DNA of 64,000 bases from CAZBQJ01 sp964494085 (lineage in GTDB: Bacteria; Patescibacteriota; Gracilibacteria; UBA1369), in assembly GCA_964494085.1 (NCBI GenBank), contig CAZBQJ010000001.1:62001-126000 (forward strand). Reading direction: 5' to 3'. Positions within the stretch are counted from its first letter, which is position 1. Every line of letters starts with the position of its first letter. The notes beneath the pieces are model-generated. The model made no database searches. It was not told where the DNA came from and worked only from the letters and a program-made list of their open reading frames with translations. Positions 25,911 to 34,992 of the stretch are shown here, piece by piece. The position numbers and the translations under genes are program-made.

Positions 25911-26711
25911 TTAACTTTGCAGTAGGGCCCGATAAATAATCTGCGCGGCATCACCTCTGGTAGCCGGATCATTCGGTTTGAAGTATTCCAAATTGGGATT
26001 TTCATCCAAAAGGTTTTTCTCCAAAGCAGTCTTGACATAATTATAGTACCAGGCGTCTTTATCCAAATCTGCATACAGGTTTAGTGGTGGTGTACTGTCA
26101 GGAGTTTCCTTGACCTCAAAAGCCTCCATGATCATCTTCAATGATTCAGCCTTGGTCAATACATCAATTGGGTGGAAAGAATTGTCACTATAGCCACTCA
26201 CCCAGCCTTTCTCTTTGGCCAAACAGACTGAAGCGGCAAACCACTCCGTTTTCACATCCTTGAAACAATTATTGTAATTCAAAGCCAATGGATACTCTCT
26301 TTTGGCATTAACTATGGTTTTGACCAATTCACTTCTGGATAATTCCTGGTATGGGCGAAAAGTATTATCAGCATAACCGGTTATAATGCCGTTCCTTTTC
26401 AAATACGCCAATGAGTCAAAATATTTTGAATCAGCCTTAACATCAGCAAACAGAGGCTCGCTGGCAGCACTTTTCAATTGTTCATTTTGCTGAGGGAAAA
26501 CACTCTCTATTCCCGATTTTACCAAATCCATCGCTTTTGGCACACCCATTACCGCTATGATAATCATCAAACATGATAGGATTACCGCCAATGGCAGGAA
26601 AATAAATATTTTCGAAGCCGCGTGTTTGTCAGTCTTTCCGGAGCCCAAATCATACTCTTTCTCAGCGGTCCAATTTACCCTCTTTTTATTAAACAGTTCT
26701 TTGAACTTCAA
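25911..26711 (-). CDS. Membrane-anchored S-layer-homology (SLH) protein
   Basis: A 266-residue protein with a cytoplasmic N-terminus (1-33), a membrane helix (about 34-56) and three SLH repeats: FADVKADSKYFDSLAYLKRNGIITGYADNTFRP, FKDVKTEWFAASVCLAKEKGWVSGYSDNSFHP and a more divergent third one ending RGDAAQIIYRAL. SLH repeats bind pyruvylated cell-wall polymers, so this protein could tie membrane to wall. It converges on the dsbA-like gene with an 18-bp gap. Confidence 0.88.
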   Translation of the reverse strand: MKFKELFNKKRVNWTAEKEYDLGSGKTDKHAASKIFIFLPLAVILSCLMIIIAVMGVPKAMDLVKSGIESVFPQQNEQLKSAASEPLFADVKADSKYFDSLAYLKRNGIITGYADNTFRPYQELSRSELVKTIVNAKREYPLALNYNNCFKDVKTEWFAASVCLAKEKGWVSGYSDNSFHPIDVLTKAESLKMIMEAFEVKETPDSTPPLNLYADLDKDAWYYNYVKTALEKNLLDENPNLEYFKPNDPATRGDAAQIIYRALLQS

Positions 26712-26786
26712 AATATTAACTTAATTGATATCCCCATATGATAGCATATTCGGAGCTTTTGTCAATTTAGTTAATCTAGTTTTTTA

Positions 26787-27941
26787 TTAGTCTTTATTAC
26801 TAAAGATCGGTTCATCTAAGCCTAATTCATGTTCCTTCCCCAACATCCCATCATATTCCAGCTGGTAAACATGTAAAAGCGTCATAAATAAGACCAGAAT
26901 CATTGGTCCAAGGATTACCCCGATCAAACCAAAGGCCAACAAGCCTCCAAAGACTGAAATAAAGGTTAAAAGTGGGTTCAAACGGGCAGAACTGCCGATA
27001 AATACGACCCTCAGAACATTATCAACCGTACTAACCAGACCAGCCCCCCATATCAGGATAAACAAGCCCCACCAATTACCACTCAATAACATGAATAATC
27101 CAATCGGAGCCCAGACCAGCGAGGATCCCAAGGTCGGAATCAGTGAAAATACAGTTAAAGTTACGGCCCAAAAGAAACTATTAGGCACTCCGGCAATCAA
27201 AAAACCCAAATACCCCACCAGTCCCTGTGAAATATGAGTTAAAAATGTCCCAAATAAGGTAGCTCGACTAATTTCATCGAATTTTTTAAATAAATCCTTT
27301 TCATATTCGATGGGAATAGGACTTAGCATCATTAATTTACGTAAAAACAAACGACCATCTTTATAAAGATAATAAAGTGTAAATAACATCAAAAGCAGAT
27401 TGAATAAGAAAATCCCCAATTGAGTCAAAAATTCAGCACTTTGTTTGGCCGCATAGCTGCTAACTATTTGGACCAACTGAGTGAGGCCGGAGCGCAGACT
27501 CTCCAAGTTTTGTTCCACCAAACTGCCAATCTCCCCACTATAGGGCCCAGCCAAATCATAAAAGAAATTACCATGTTTCCAACTCATCAAGCTGGCAAAA
27601 TCCACTGCGTGCAAAGTATCATTAGCCGCTCTGACCAAATCCACCAATTGTCCCACCAGAACAATCAAAAACAATGTCAGCGGCACCACAATCACAAACG
27701 TTACCAGCAAACAAGTCAAAATGGCTGCCAAAGACTTTCTACCTTTTAATTTTTTTTCCAATCCGGCATAAACGGGAAAAGTCACAGTGGCAATAATGGC
27801 TGAGAAAATCAGCACCATTATAAATGGTTGAACGATCTTCAAAAGGTTCCAGGCCACCCAAAGCAACAGAGCAAAAAAGAAATAGGCGGGAAGTTTATTT
27901 ATAAACATTGAATCCCTGGCGAATATTTCAGTTTTTTTCAT
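26787..27941 (-). CDS. AI-2E family transporter (PerM/YdiK-like)
   Basis: A 384-residue polytopic membrane protein of the AI-2E exporter superfamily. Visible features are paired N-terminal helices (LPAYFFFALLLWVAWNLLKIVQPFIMVLIFSAIIATVTFPVY), the central cytoplasmic/loop part, and the C-terminal core with GVPNSFFWAVTLTVFSLIPTLGSSLVWAPIG and LINPLLTF-like ARLNPLLTFISVFGGLLAFGLIGVILGPM. Substrates vary in this family, from autoinducer to Na+/H+ antiport, and cannot be assigned here. Confidence 0.88.
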   Translation of the reverse strand: MKKTEIFARDSMFINKLPAYFFFALLLWVAWNLLKIVQPFIMVLIFSAIIATVTFPVYAGLEKKLKGRKSLAAILTCLLVTFVIVVPLTLFLIVLVGQLVDLVRAANDTLHAVDFASLMSWKHGNFFYDLAGPYSGEIGSLVEQNLESLRSGLTQLVQIVSSYAAKQSAEFLTQLGIFLFNLLLMLFTLYYLYKDGRLFLRKLMMLSPIPIEYEKDLFKKFDEISRATLFGTFLTHISQGLVGYLGFLIAGVPNSFFWAVTLTVFSLIPTLGSSLVWAPIGLFMLLSGNWWGLFILIWGAGLVSTVDNVLRVVFIGSSARLNPLLTFISVFGGLLAFGLIGVILGPMILVLFMTLLHVYQLEYDGMLGKEHELGLDEPIFSNKD

Positions 27942-28008
27942 GACAATATAATTATTTTAGACCTGGTCAGTATATCCATAGTCACTGCAAAAGGGAATCC
28001 CCGCTCGA

Positions 28009-28749
28009 CTAAACACTGAACAATTTACCCACAAAAAATCCAAAAAGCGCAGATACAATACCTATTACCAACATTTGAAAGCCGCTTTTATACCACTTTC
28101 CAACCGTCAAACGAGATTTTATCGCCCCCACTATAAAGAGTACCAAGGCGCAGACAGCCAGGGAAATATAGATAGCGTTATTGATCGCTCCACTAAAGTT
28201 GATTTTGGCAAAATAAAATATCAGGAATGGAATTAGCGGGATAATCGCCCCAAAAAAGGACGATACACCAATTAGAATTGCTGAATTAATAGGCTGCTCA
28301 TCTCTAATCGGGGTCATATTTAACTCCTCTCTCATCATTGTATTAAGCCAAACCCTCCGGTCAGAAGTTAAAACTTTCACAACAGCTTCCAATAAATCTC
28401 CCTTAAAGCCCTTTTTCTCATAAATATCCCGAATTTCCTGCTCCTCTTCCAGTGGCATATGTTCAATCTCATATTCTTCCCGCTGCATCTCCCGAATGTA
28501 AAAATCTCTTTGCGCCAATTTACTGGTGTAGCCAACCGCTCCCATCGAAATAGCCTCCGCTATCGCACCGGCCAAGCCACCGGCCACTACAATCCTAAAG
28601 TCGCTACTGGCAGCCGCAATTCCCAGAATTACCCCTAGCGTATTGACCAAACCATCTTGCCCACCGAGAATTACATCACTCAATTTTTCTCCGGTTTTAT
28701 TTTTGCTTTCCGGATGAATCTGATTTGTTTCTTTTTTCTTCATAACCAA
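28009..28749 (-). CDS. VIT1/CCC1-family membrane protein
   Basis: A 246-residue member of the VIT1/CCC1 (DUF125) family of Fe2+/Mn2+ transporters. The N-terminus carries LSDVILGGQDGLVNTLGVILGIAAAS and GGLAGAIAEAISMGAVGYTSKLAQRDFY, which are the family signature; the cytoplasmic Glu-rich metal-binding stretch follows (REEYEIEHMPLEEEQEIRDIYEKKGF), then three further helices. It likely moves divalent metal ions. The gene stands alone. Confidence 0.88.
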   Translation of the reverse strand: MVMKKKETNQIHPESKNKTGEKLSDVILGGQDGLVNTLGVILGIAAASSDFRIVVAGGLAGAIAEAISMGAVGYTSKLAQRDFYIREMQREEYEIEHMPLEEEQEIRDIYEKKGFKGDLLEAVVKVLTSDRRVWLNTMMREELNMTPIRDEQPINSAILIGVSSFFGAIIPLIPFLIFYFAKINFSGAINNAIYISLAVCALVLFIVGAIKSRLTVGKWYKSGFQMLVIGIVSALFGFFVGKLFSV

Positions 28750-28873
28750 CTTGTTGAAAACAAAAATATTAATCTACTTGTACTGATTAAATCGTGAAAC
28801 TGCAATTAAGCCAAACTGAAATCGATAAAAGTAAGATTCGTAAAGTGATCTAGTCATCATATTCCCTCACCCT

Positions 28874-28901
28874 TTGCCATTTTTCAAAATTATGCTATAA
28901 T
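28874..28901 (+). promoter_or_regulatory. Promoter of the FG-GAP/SLH surface protein
   Basis: TTGCCA (28874-28879) and extended TGCTATAAT (TATAAT at 28896-28901) with a 16-bp spacer. The start codon is 31 nt further on; no Shine-Dalgarno sequence is seen. Confidence 0.65.
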
Positions 28902-28932
28902 ATAAAGATTCTTAAGTTTTGAATCAGCGTTT

Positions 28933-29589
28933 ATGAAAACTTTACATTCTCACGCACAAAATAAAAACACTTCGAGACGTCAAAGGTTTATGATCTTTTT
29001 ACATCGTTCCATAGTGGTCTTGGTCCCAGTCTTTGCCATAATTATCTTTCAGATCAGCTTGGCAGCCTTTGGCGCTCCTCTTTCCTATAGCGTAGGCAAC
29101 AATCCCCGCTCGGTCTTTTCTGCCGATTTTGACGGCGATGGCGATTTGGATCTGGCTGTTGCCAACTATAACAGTAATACCGTCTCAGTGCTTCTGAATA
29201 ATGGCGACGGGACCTTTGTCGCTGCCGTTAATTACGGAGTGGGAAGTCGTCCATCTTCGGTTTTTGCGGCCGATCTCGACGGCGACGGCGATCAGGATCT
29301 CGCCGTGACAAATTATGTCGGTGACAACCTTTCTATTCTTTTGAACAATGGTGACGGCACTTTTGCCGCAGCCGTAAATTACGCAGCTGTAAATAATCCA
29401 ATTGAGCTTTATGCCGCCGATCTCGACGGTGATGGCGATCAGGATCTCGCTATGGCGAATTATGACAATAGTAACACTTCAGTCATGCTCAACAATGGCG
29501 CTGGGACTTTCGCTGCGACTGTAGATTATGGAGTAGGCAGCCATCCTACTTCAGTCTTTGCCGCGGACCTCGATGGTGATGGAGATTAG
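28933..29589 (+). pseudogene. FG-GAP/VCBS-repeat surface protein, N-terminal part, ended by an in-frame amber codon
   Basis: The first 218 codons of a surface protein: a signal peptide or anchor (about 20-48) and four FG-GAP/VCBS repeats with the calcium-binding motif DLDGDGDQDLA, of the integrin-like beta-propeller type. In the fourth repeat the expected CAG (Gln) after DLDGDGD is TAG at 29587-29589, and the frame then continues into 29596-30855 with the repeat pattern intact. This is a single C-to-T change. TAG is a normal stop elsewhere in the window, so the gene is probably broken, unless suppressed or restarted at GTG 29596. Confidence 0.85.
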
Positions 29590-29595
29590 GATCTG

Positions 29596-30855
29596 GTGGC
29601 CACAAATTATTCCAGTGGGACAGTTTCAGTTCTTTCTAACAATGGCGATGGAACCTTTGTTGCAGCCGTGAATTACGCAGCAGGCAATGGACCTTGGTCG
29701 GCCTTTGCCGCTGACCTTGACGCCGATGGCGATCTCGATCTGGCTGTAGCAAATTATAACAATGCCAAAGTATCCATACTCTTAAGCGATTTAGCACCCG
29801 CCCCAGCCACACTGCATATTGTCAAACAAGTAGTAAATGCTAGCGGTGGCATCGCCACCGCGTCTGACTTTAATCTGCATGTAACTCTGGCTGGAGTCGA
29901 TGTTGCCGGCAGTCCGGCCGTCGGAGCCGACGCCCCTGGAACACTTTACACACTCTCTGCCGGTACCTATGTAGTAAGCGAAGACGCCAACCCCTCTTAC
30001 CTATCCGGTTTCAGTGGCGACTGCGATGCCGGCGGCAGCATAACACTCATCCCAGGTGACGACAAAACCTGCACACTTACCAATGATGATATCGCCATAC
30101 CCGGAGGTGGTGGCGGCGGAGGTGGTGGGGGTGGCGCTGGTGGAAGTGCACAGTTTGGAGCTCCTTCCTGTACTGGTCCATCCTGTATCAGTAATGATGA
30201 TAGTATTCATCCGGTTAATAATACTCCCAACCCATCCACGCCCGCTCTGCCCGAGGATTCCCACTGTGATCGCACAGCAACCTCTATTATTCCTTTCCAG
30301 GATATTTCCCATCATTGGGGCAGATATTACATAGAAAATCTCTATCGCCAATGTATTATTGACGGTCGTACAGCAAATCTATTTGTACCTGATGGAGAAT
30401 CGACACGCGCAGAGTTAGTGAAAATCGCCTCAAATACTCATCGATTTGGGAAGGCCAGCTTTGAAAGACTTTTCCGGGATGTGACAAAAAACAACTGGTT
30501 TGCCACCTATGTCATCAGCGCGGCAAAATTAAAGATTGTAGAAGGATATATCATCGACACAGGAATATTGCCATTTTTTAAGCCGAATCAAAGTATAACT
30601 CGCGCGGAGGCCCTGAAAATACTTTTAAAAGCCAAAGGGATTACAGATTTCGGAGATTTTGAAGCCGACTTTCTCGATGTCAGTAAAGACGATTGGTTCT
30701 ACAGCATTGTCGCCTATGCTCAAGCAAACAATATCGTTGAAGGATACAGCAACACGGATGACTACGGGGCGTCAATATCGGATAAATATTTCCGACCAAA
30801 TCAACATATAATTAGAGCAGAAGCAGCAAAACTAGCGGTATTGACTCAGAACTAA
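29596..30855 (+). pseudogene. C-terminal part of the FG-GAP surface protein: prealbumin-like domain and three SLH repeats
   Basis: In frame with the upstream part across the TAG codon. It finishes the FG-GAP array (DLDADGDLDLAVANYNNAKVSILL), then has a prealbumin-like/adhesin domain (about 75-165, ending in DDKTCTLTNDD), a Gly-rich linker, and three SLH repeats (about 230-419: FQDISHHWGRYYIENL, FRDVTKNNWFATYVISAAK, FLDVSKDDWFYSIVAYAQ). Read through, the whole protein would be about 640 residues: a propeller adhesin anchored to the wall by SLH domains. A GTG at 29596 would allow separate translation but would lack a signal peptide. Confidence 0.82.
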
Positions 30856-30891
30856 AGCAGCTTCCCGAACCTCGCTAATTACTACATTTTA

Positions 30892-30900
30892 TGGTATACT
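30892..30900 (+). promoter_or_regulatory. Extended -10 promoter of the Cys-rich mini-protein
   Basis: TGGTATACT (TATACT at 30895-30900), a good extended -10, 33 nt before the ATG at 30933. No clear -35. Confidence 0.5.
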
Positions 30901-30932
30901 CATATTAGTAATATATTTTAACCAATATAAAT

Positions 30933-31094
30933 ATGAAATGTTCAACCTGTGGAGTAGATATGGCCGGTGCTAACTGCAGCATGTGTCACAAGCCTATGGA
31001 ATGCGATGGCAAACAATGTACATGTACAGCCTGTTCCAATACCATTGCGGAAAAAGACGCCAAATGCGATAGTTGTTTAGCTAAAGGCTTGTAA
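30933..31094 (+). CDS. 53-aa cysteine-rich (zinc-ribbon-like) mini-protein
   Basis: ATG 30933 to TAA 31094 encodes a 53-residue peptide with eleven cysteines in spaced pairs: CSTC, CSMC, the C.....C.C..C set around CDGKQCTCTAC, and CDSC. The pattern resembles small zinc-binding or metallothionein-like proteins. It has its own extended -10 promoter and a perfect terminator hairpin 20 bp after the stop, which makes it a convincing monocistronic gene. No family was recognised. Confidence 0.75.
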   Translation: MKCSTCGVDMAGANCSMCHKPMECDGKQCTCTACSNTIAEKDAKCDSCLAKGL

Positions 31095-31114
31095 ATAGGT
31101 CCCTTTATCAATTC

Positions 31115-31148
31115 AAAAGCCCTCATCAGCTGATGAGGGCTTTTATTG
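31115..31148 (+). terminator. Palindromic terminator after the Cys-rich mini-protein
   Basis: A perfect 30-bp palindrome (arms 31115-31129 and 31130-31144) with the GC-rich stem GCCCTCATC/GATGAGGGC followed by TTTTATTGTT. It should work in both directions. Confidence 0.9.
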
Positions 31149-31241
31149 TTTTGATCGATTCCTTGGAAAGTTATTTGCTCGAATAGTCGTGACAGGTGTT
31201 TAATCTAGTCATAGGTTTTAATTTATTATAGTTCTGATTCG

Positions 31242-31943
31242 ATGAAAAATTATCAAAATTTATTAAAACAGACAGTTGATCACCTCAAACAAAAAAACCA
31301 GATATTATTACTCACCACCTCTAATCGCTGGAGCGGAGAAGAGGGGGGCGAAATGCCTAAAAGCACGACTTTAGCTTACAAAATAGCCGAACAATTATCA
31401 GCTGATAGAGTGAAAATTATCGAGGTCCCAAAATTAAATATTTATCCTTGTGAAGGGAATGTCTCCACAAAGCGCGGAAATACTTGTGGGCCGAAGGAAG
31501 CTGCCTTGATTGATCAGCAGAAAAATCCCAGTGGGAATCATCGCTGTTGGGCCAGTATAAATAACCCGGATGATGAATTATGGAAAATCAGTAAAGAGCT
31601 TTTTACTTCAGATTGCGTGGTTTTCTTCGGCTCTATCCGGTGGGGTCAGGTAAATTCATTTTACCAAAAACTGATCGAAAGACTAACCTGGATAGAAAAT
31701 CGGCATTCCACCCTGGGGGAAGATAATCTGGTTAAAAACATTGAAGCTGGAATCATTACTATCGGGCAAAATTGGCATGGAGAAAAGGCTATGCTCAGTC
31801 AAAAGCAGGTTTTAGGTTTTTATGGATTTAAAGTAATCGATGCTTTATCCTGGCATTGGCAATTTACTGATGATTCTGATGAAGAGAGCAATTCCAGTTA
31901 CAGGGAAGCCGCTATTGAATTTAAAGATCTATTCCTGAAGTAA
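31242..31943 (+). CDS. Flavodoxin-fold NAD(P)H-dependent reductase (FMN_red family)
   Basis: A 233-residue soluble protein with the flavodoxin-like fold of the NADPH-dependent FMN reductases. An N-terminal beta strand and phosphate-binding loop (ILLLTTSNRWSGEEGG...PKSTTLAYKIAEQL) are followed by the segment YPCEGNVSTKRGNTCG, then SDCVVFFGSIRWGQVNSFYQKLIERL, matching the G.P.Y.G-type flavin loop. Substrate is unknown. It precedes a glutaredoxin by 58 bp, so a redox role fits. Confidence 0.78.
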   Translation: MKNYQNLLKQTVDHLKQKNQILLLTTSNRWSGEEGGEMPKSTTLAYKIAEQLSADRVKIIEVPKLNIYPCEGNVSTKRGNTCGPKEAALIDQQKNPSGNHRCWASINNPDDELWKISKELFTSDCVVFFGSIRWGQVNSFYQKLIERLTWIENRHSTLGEDNLVKNIEAGIITIGQNWHGEKAMLSQKQVLGFYGFKVIDALSWHWQFTDDSDEESNSSYREAAIEFKDLFLK

Positions 31944-32001
31944 TTAATCATTCACAATTGTTACTGGTTCAGCCGTAATATTTATTTAAAACCATAAACA
32001 C

Positions 32002-32259
32002 ATGAAAAAAGTCACCATTTATTCAACGCCCTATTGTAATTACTGCAAAATGGCCAAGAAATTATTAACCGATTTAAAAATCCCCTTTTCAGATATCGAT
32101 GTGGCTGATGATCAACAATTAAGGGACGAATTGGTCGCCAAATATCATTGGCAAACCGTACCGATGATCATCATCGGTGAAAAATTCATCGGGGGATTTG
32201 ATGATCTAAGCAAGCTGAATCAGGAAGGCAAACTGATCGAACTCCTGGAAAACGCCTAA
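32002..32259 (+). CDS. Glutaredoxin
   Basis: An 85-residue thioredoxin-fold protein. The dithiol active site CNYC is in TPYCNYCKMAKKLL, the cis-Pro is in WQTVPMIIIGEKFIGG, and FIGGFDDL is the glutathione-binding region. Length is typical for class I glutaredoxins. No glutathione synthesis gene is in the window, so the reducing partner may be another low-molecular thiol or a reductase. Confidence 0.92.
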   Translation: MKKVTIYSTPYCNYCKMAKKLLTDLKIPFSDIDVADDQQLRDELVAKYHWQTVPMIIIGEKFIGGFDDLSKLNQEGKLIELLENA

Positions 32260-32285
32260 TTGTAAGGTAGCTAGGCTAATTCAAT

Positions 32286-32359
32286 TGGCAGGGGATGAGG
32301 GATTCGAACCCCCGATGTCGCCTCCAGAGGGCGATGCCTTACCACTTGGCCAATCCCCT
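32286..32359 (-). tRNA. tRNA-Gln (anticodon CTG), CCA encoded
   Basis: Acceptor AGGGGAT/ATCCCCT, D-arm TTGGCCAAGTGGTAAGGC, anticodon stem TCGCC/GGCGA around CTCTGGA (CTG, reads CAG), T-arm with GGTTCGAATCC, discriminator G and encoded CCA (32286-32288). All arms pair well. Confidence 0.95.
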
Positions 32360-32433
32360 TAACTTATCAACCTCCTGCCAGTGCGCGGACAAATTACACT
32401 AAATCAAATAATTTTCCAATTGGCAAGTAATCA

Positions 32434-33045
32434 TTAGGCCCGCTTCATATCCGTGGAAATTCCCATTTGCTCTGCTCTGCTGAAGATCACCCCCTCGATA
32501 TCCAAATAGCAGGATTCCAGACGGTTTTCGTAGTTAGTAAATTGATAATTAAAATGGACCGCTTCAGCCATTTCTTTTTCAACACTTTCCAGTCGACGTT
32601 GAATCTCTTCCGGTGGTAACTCACTTCGCTTTTCAATATGATTCCTCAAAAAATCAAGATTTTCCGGTTTGATAAAAATAGTCATCAATTGATCAGGCGG
32701 AATCACCTTCTTTAGGTTGGCAATGCCTTGCACATCGACCTCTCTAACCACCACTTTGCCGTCACTCAAAGCCTCTTCCACCGGCTTTTTTAGCACTCCA
32801 TAATAGTCCTTATCATGAACCTGGGCAGTCTCTAAAAACTCTCCAGCAGCCATTTTTGCCTCAAAATCTTCCCTGCTCACAAAATGATATTGCTCACCAT
32901 CTTTCTCCCCTGGTCGAGGAGCTCTGGTAGTCAATGACAAAACGAATACCAAAGACTTTATTCTCTCTTTGAGTAAATTTATAATAGTCCCCTTTCCCAC
33001 TCCTGATGGGCCCGAAATTGCCACAAACAAGCCTTTCATAAACAC
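32434..33045 (-). CDS. gmk: Guanylate kinase
   Basis: Converts GMP to GDP. The 203-residue protein has the P-loop GPSGVGKGT, the GMP-binding SLTTRAPRPGEKDGEQYHFVS and VREVDVQGIANLKK, followed by the lid region RSELPPEEIQRRL. Length is normal (about 200 aa). The start is MFMKGL or MKGL two codons later. It precedes a membrane protein gene in the opposite reading order on the same strand (45 bp gap). Confidence 0.95.
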   Translation of the reverse strand: MFMKGLFVAISGPSGVGKGTIINLLKERIKSLVFVLSLTTRAPRPGEKDGEQYHFVSREDFEAKMAAGEFLETAQVHDKDYYGVLKKPVEEALSDGKVVVREVDVQGIANLKKVIPPDQLMTIFIKPENLDFLRNHIEKRSELPPEEIQRRLESVEKEMAEAVHFNYQFTNYENRLESCYLDIEGVIFSRAEQMGISTDMKRA

Positions 33046-33089
33046 TCGTTAAAATATCAAGATAATTTTAGCAGATTCTCGCCCAATTA

Positions 33090-33665
33090 CTATATCTGAC
33101 CATCACTCAGTTTATCTGGTGAATGCCGGTCAGCTTTCTGTTTTATCAAGCTTTGATAGAGATAAACTGCCGACAAAACAGCAAAGAACAGGTTTAGCCA
33201 AAAGAATATCCAATTAACGGAAATATAACTAAATCCCGCCATCAAAGCGCTTCCCAAAGTCAGTGCGACATTACGTCGAACCGAACCTGTGTCAAAAGCA
33301 AAGCCAAATCCCAAGCCAGTTAAACCAAGAATAAAAATAATTGTCACATAACCCTGGAATAAATAGACAGACCAAACCGCAAAAGCCAAGCCGCTGATCG
33401 AAATCACCAAAGCGTCGATCCGGTCATCTGTATTCAGCATCATTAATAGACTCGATATCAAAACAAAAATCTCCATCATCACAAAGAAAATCGTTCCTCC
33501 CGCTAAATGCCCCAGTAAAGCATACAAAAACATCAAAAACCCACCAATCAAAAAAGCCCAATTTTTCATTGATCTGATCGGCTTGACCCCGACCTTCTCT
33601 GGCCAGGCCGCCCCAATCACTAAAACCGTCGCCCCAACTATGCCGGTCCAAAAGGTGAAGTCCAT
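33090..33665 (-). CDS. Polytopic membrane protein, unknown function
   Basis: A 191-residue protein with about seven hydrophobic segments separated by very short loops (for example WAFLIGGFLMFLYALLG, IFFVMMEIFVLISSLLMML, VTIIFILGLTGLGFGFAF, IFFWLNLFFAVLSAVYLY). No catalytic motif is visible. It lies between gmk and an M23-family peptidase on the same strand. I do not recognise the family. Confidence 0.72.
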   Translation of the reverse strand: MDFTFWTGIVGATVLVIGAAWPEKVGVKPIRSMKNWAFLIGGFLMFLYALLGHLAGGTIFFVMMEIFVLISSLLMMLNTDDRIDALVISISGLAFAVWSVYLFQGYVTIIFILGLTGLGFGFAFDTGSVRRNVALTLGSALMAGFSYISVNWIFFWLNLFFAVLSAVYLYQSLIKQKADRHSPDKLSDGQI

Positions 33666-33706
33666 AATTCATGGTTAATTTTCCGCAATACTAACAGAAC
33701 GAGCGG

Positions 33707-34405
33707 CTATTGCAAAAAATCAGTCAAGTTTAGCCAGTTTGCCAAATCTGCCTGATTCTGCACATACCCCTTATATTCGATGGAAGTACCCTTATGGATA
33801 CCAAGATGAAGATGTTTACGATTACCGCCTGTATCAGGGCTATAAGCCGCACCAAGGCTAGCCAATTTCTGTCCCTTTTTCACTTTATCTCCAACTTGCA
33901 CCAAAGATGTTCCAGCTGAAACATGTCCATACAAAACTGTAACTTCCTGATCTCCGACTACAGTATTTTCAATAACAACTCCACCATAACCACTTACCTT
34001 GCCGGCAAACAAGATTTTACCATCGCTAATGGCATAAACTGGTACATCCTGATTTTCCTCACCAGGTAAAATCTCCAAATCCAAACCCGTATGATAACCA
34101 GTAAAAACTTCCGGTTTAGGCAAAGGGCTGGTTTTAGGGCTGATATGTAACCCAAAAGTTATCATTTGCTGACGGTCAGCAAAATGATCCAATGGAGCAG
34201 CTAGAGAACTATTTTCAGTTGCCACAGAAGGAATTTCAACAGTTTTTTGTTCTCCAGAAAGCGTAGCTAAAGGGGCGGAAGTTGGTACTTGAGTGGGTAT
34301 TGAACAATTGGAGAAAACTCCGGCTAAAACTATCCAAATCATTACCAGTAAGGCCATTCCTACTACTTTCGAACTCAATCTCCCGATATTGACGGAATGC
34401 TTCAT
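33707..34405 (-). CDS. M23-family (LytM/lysostaphin-like) cell-wall peptidase
   Basis: A 232-residue exported protein: N-terminal hydrophobic segment (about 13-32) with a possible lipobox at VFSNC, a Ser/Thr/Pro-rich linker (35-75) and a C-terminal M23 domain. The zinc ligands are visible as GYHTGLDLE (HxxxD) and HLHLG, with the conserved GYGGVVIEN and YGHVS between them. It should cut peptidoglycan cross-bridges outside the membrane or, if regulated by FtsEX, at division; the FtsX seen earlier makes that possible but unproven. Confidence 0.88.
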   Translation of the reverse strand: MKHSVNIGRLSSKVVGMALLVMIWIVLAGVFSNCSIPTQVPTSAPLATLSGEQKTVEIPSVATENSSLAAPLDHFADRQQMITFGLHISPKTSPLPKPEVFTGYHTGLDLEILPGEENQDVPVYAISDGKILFAGKVSGYGGVVIENTVVGDQEVTVLYGHVSAGTSLVQVGDKVKKGQKLASLGAAYSPDTGGNRKHLHLGIHKGTSIEYKGYVQNQADLANWLNLTDFLQ

Positions 34406-34477
34406 TTGGTTTATAATAATTTGATTCTTGGAAATATTATTTAGATAAAACTCCTGGCACCTAAGATCTTAACAGAT

Positions 34478-34506
34478 TTGATAGACAAGGCCAAAAGTGG
34501 TATAAT
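34478..34506 (+). promoter_or_regulatory. Strong promoter facing an ORF-free region
   Basis: TTGATA (34478-34483), a 17-bp spacer and TATAAT (34501-34506) with TG extension at 34498-34499. This is the best sigma-70-type promoter in the window, yet no plus-strand gene follows for 1.3 kb. It marks the start of a probable stable RNA, near 34513. Confidence 0.75.
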
Positions 34507-34824
34507 TCCTGGATTCAAACAATCAGTACAGATCAGACAATTGTTCATTGAAAAACAGGTATCACCCCAAAAAAAGTAGCGAACAAAAGTTTCCCAGGCC
34601 TAAAAAACGGCTCCTTGAACCAAAACGAGCGATTTTATCAAATGCTCCCAACGAGGTCTAGCCTCTGGGAGACCTCTGCTCTCTACTTTTCGATGCGGTG
34701 TTCGGCTAACACCCGAAAGATTAACCTGCGTATTAACTCTGTTAATGTGCATGAAAAAATCAAAAATAAAACCAAACAAATAGTTGATTTCTGATCAGGG
34801 AATCGACAAAAACTAAACAAAAAT

Positions 34825-34850
34825 AAAAAAGGACGATGGTGATCCTCGTC
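34825..34850 (-). terminator. Minus-strand terminator (ssb 3' end)
   Basis: On the minus strand GACGA (34850-34846) pairs with TCGTC (34836-34832), followed by CTTTTTTATTTTTG. It would end ssb transcripts about 210 nt beyond the ssb stop, overlapping the candidate plus-strand RNA in antisense. Confidence 0.5.
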
Positions 34851-34992
34851 GTTAAACAAAACACCAAAGGACAGTAGAGAGATGGACTTGAGACAACCAC
34901 AGCCGTAGTTTCGTCCAAGCGTTCCCTGGAATTCGCTTTTTCCTCTGCATTTATATAACGGTGCGGATAGGAGCGATCCACAACGCTCAATT

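Noticed and set aside
29587..29589. TAG as a sense codon
   Set aside because: Other genes in the window end naturally at TAG (for example ybaB at 9303-9305 and the SIR2 gene at 51424-51426), so a general reassignment is not supported.
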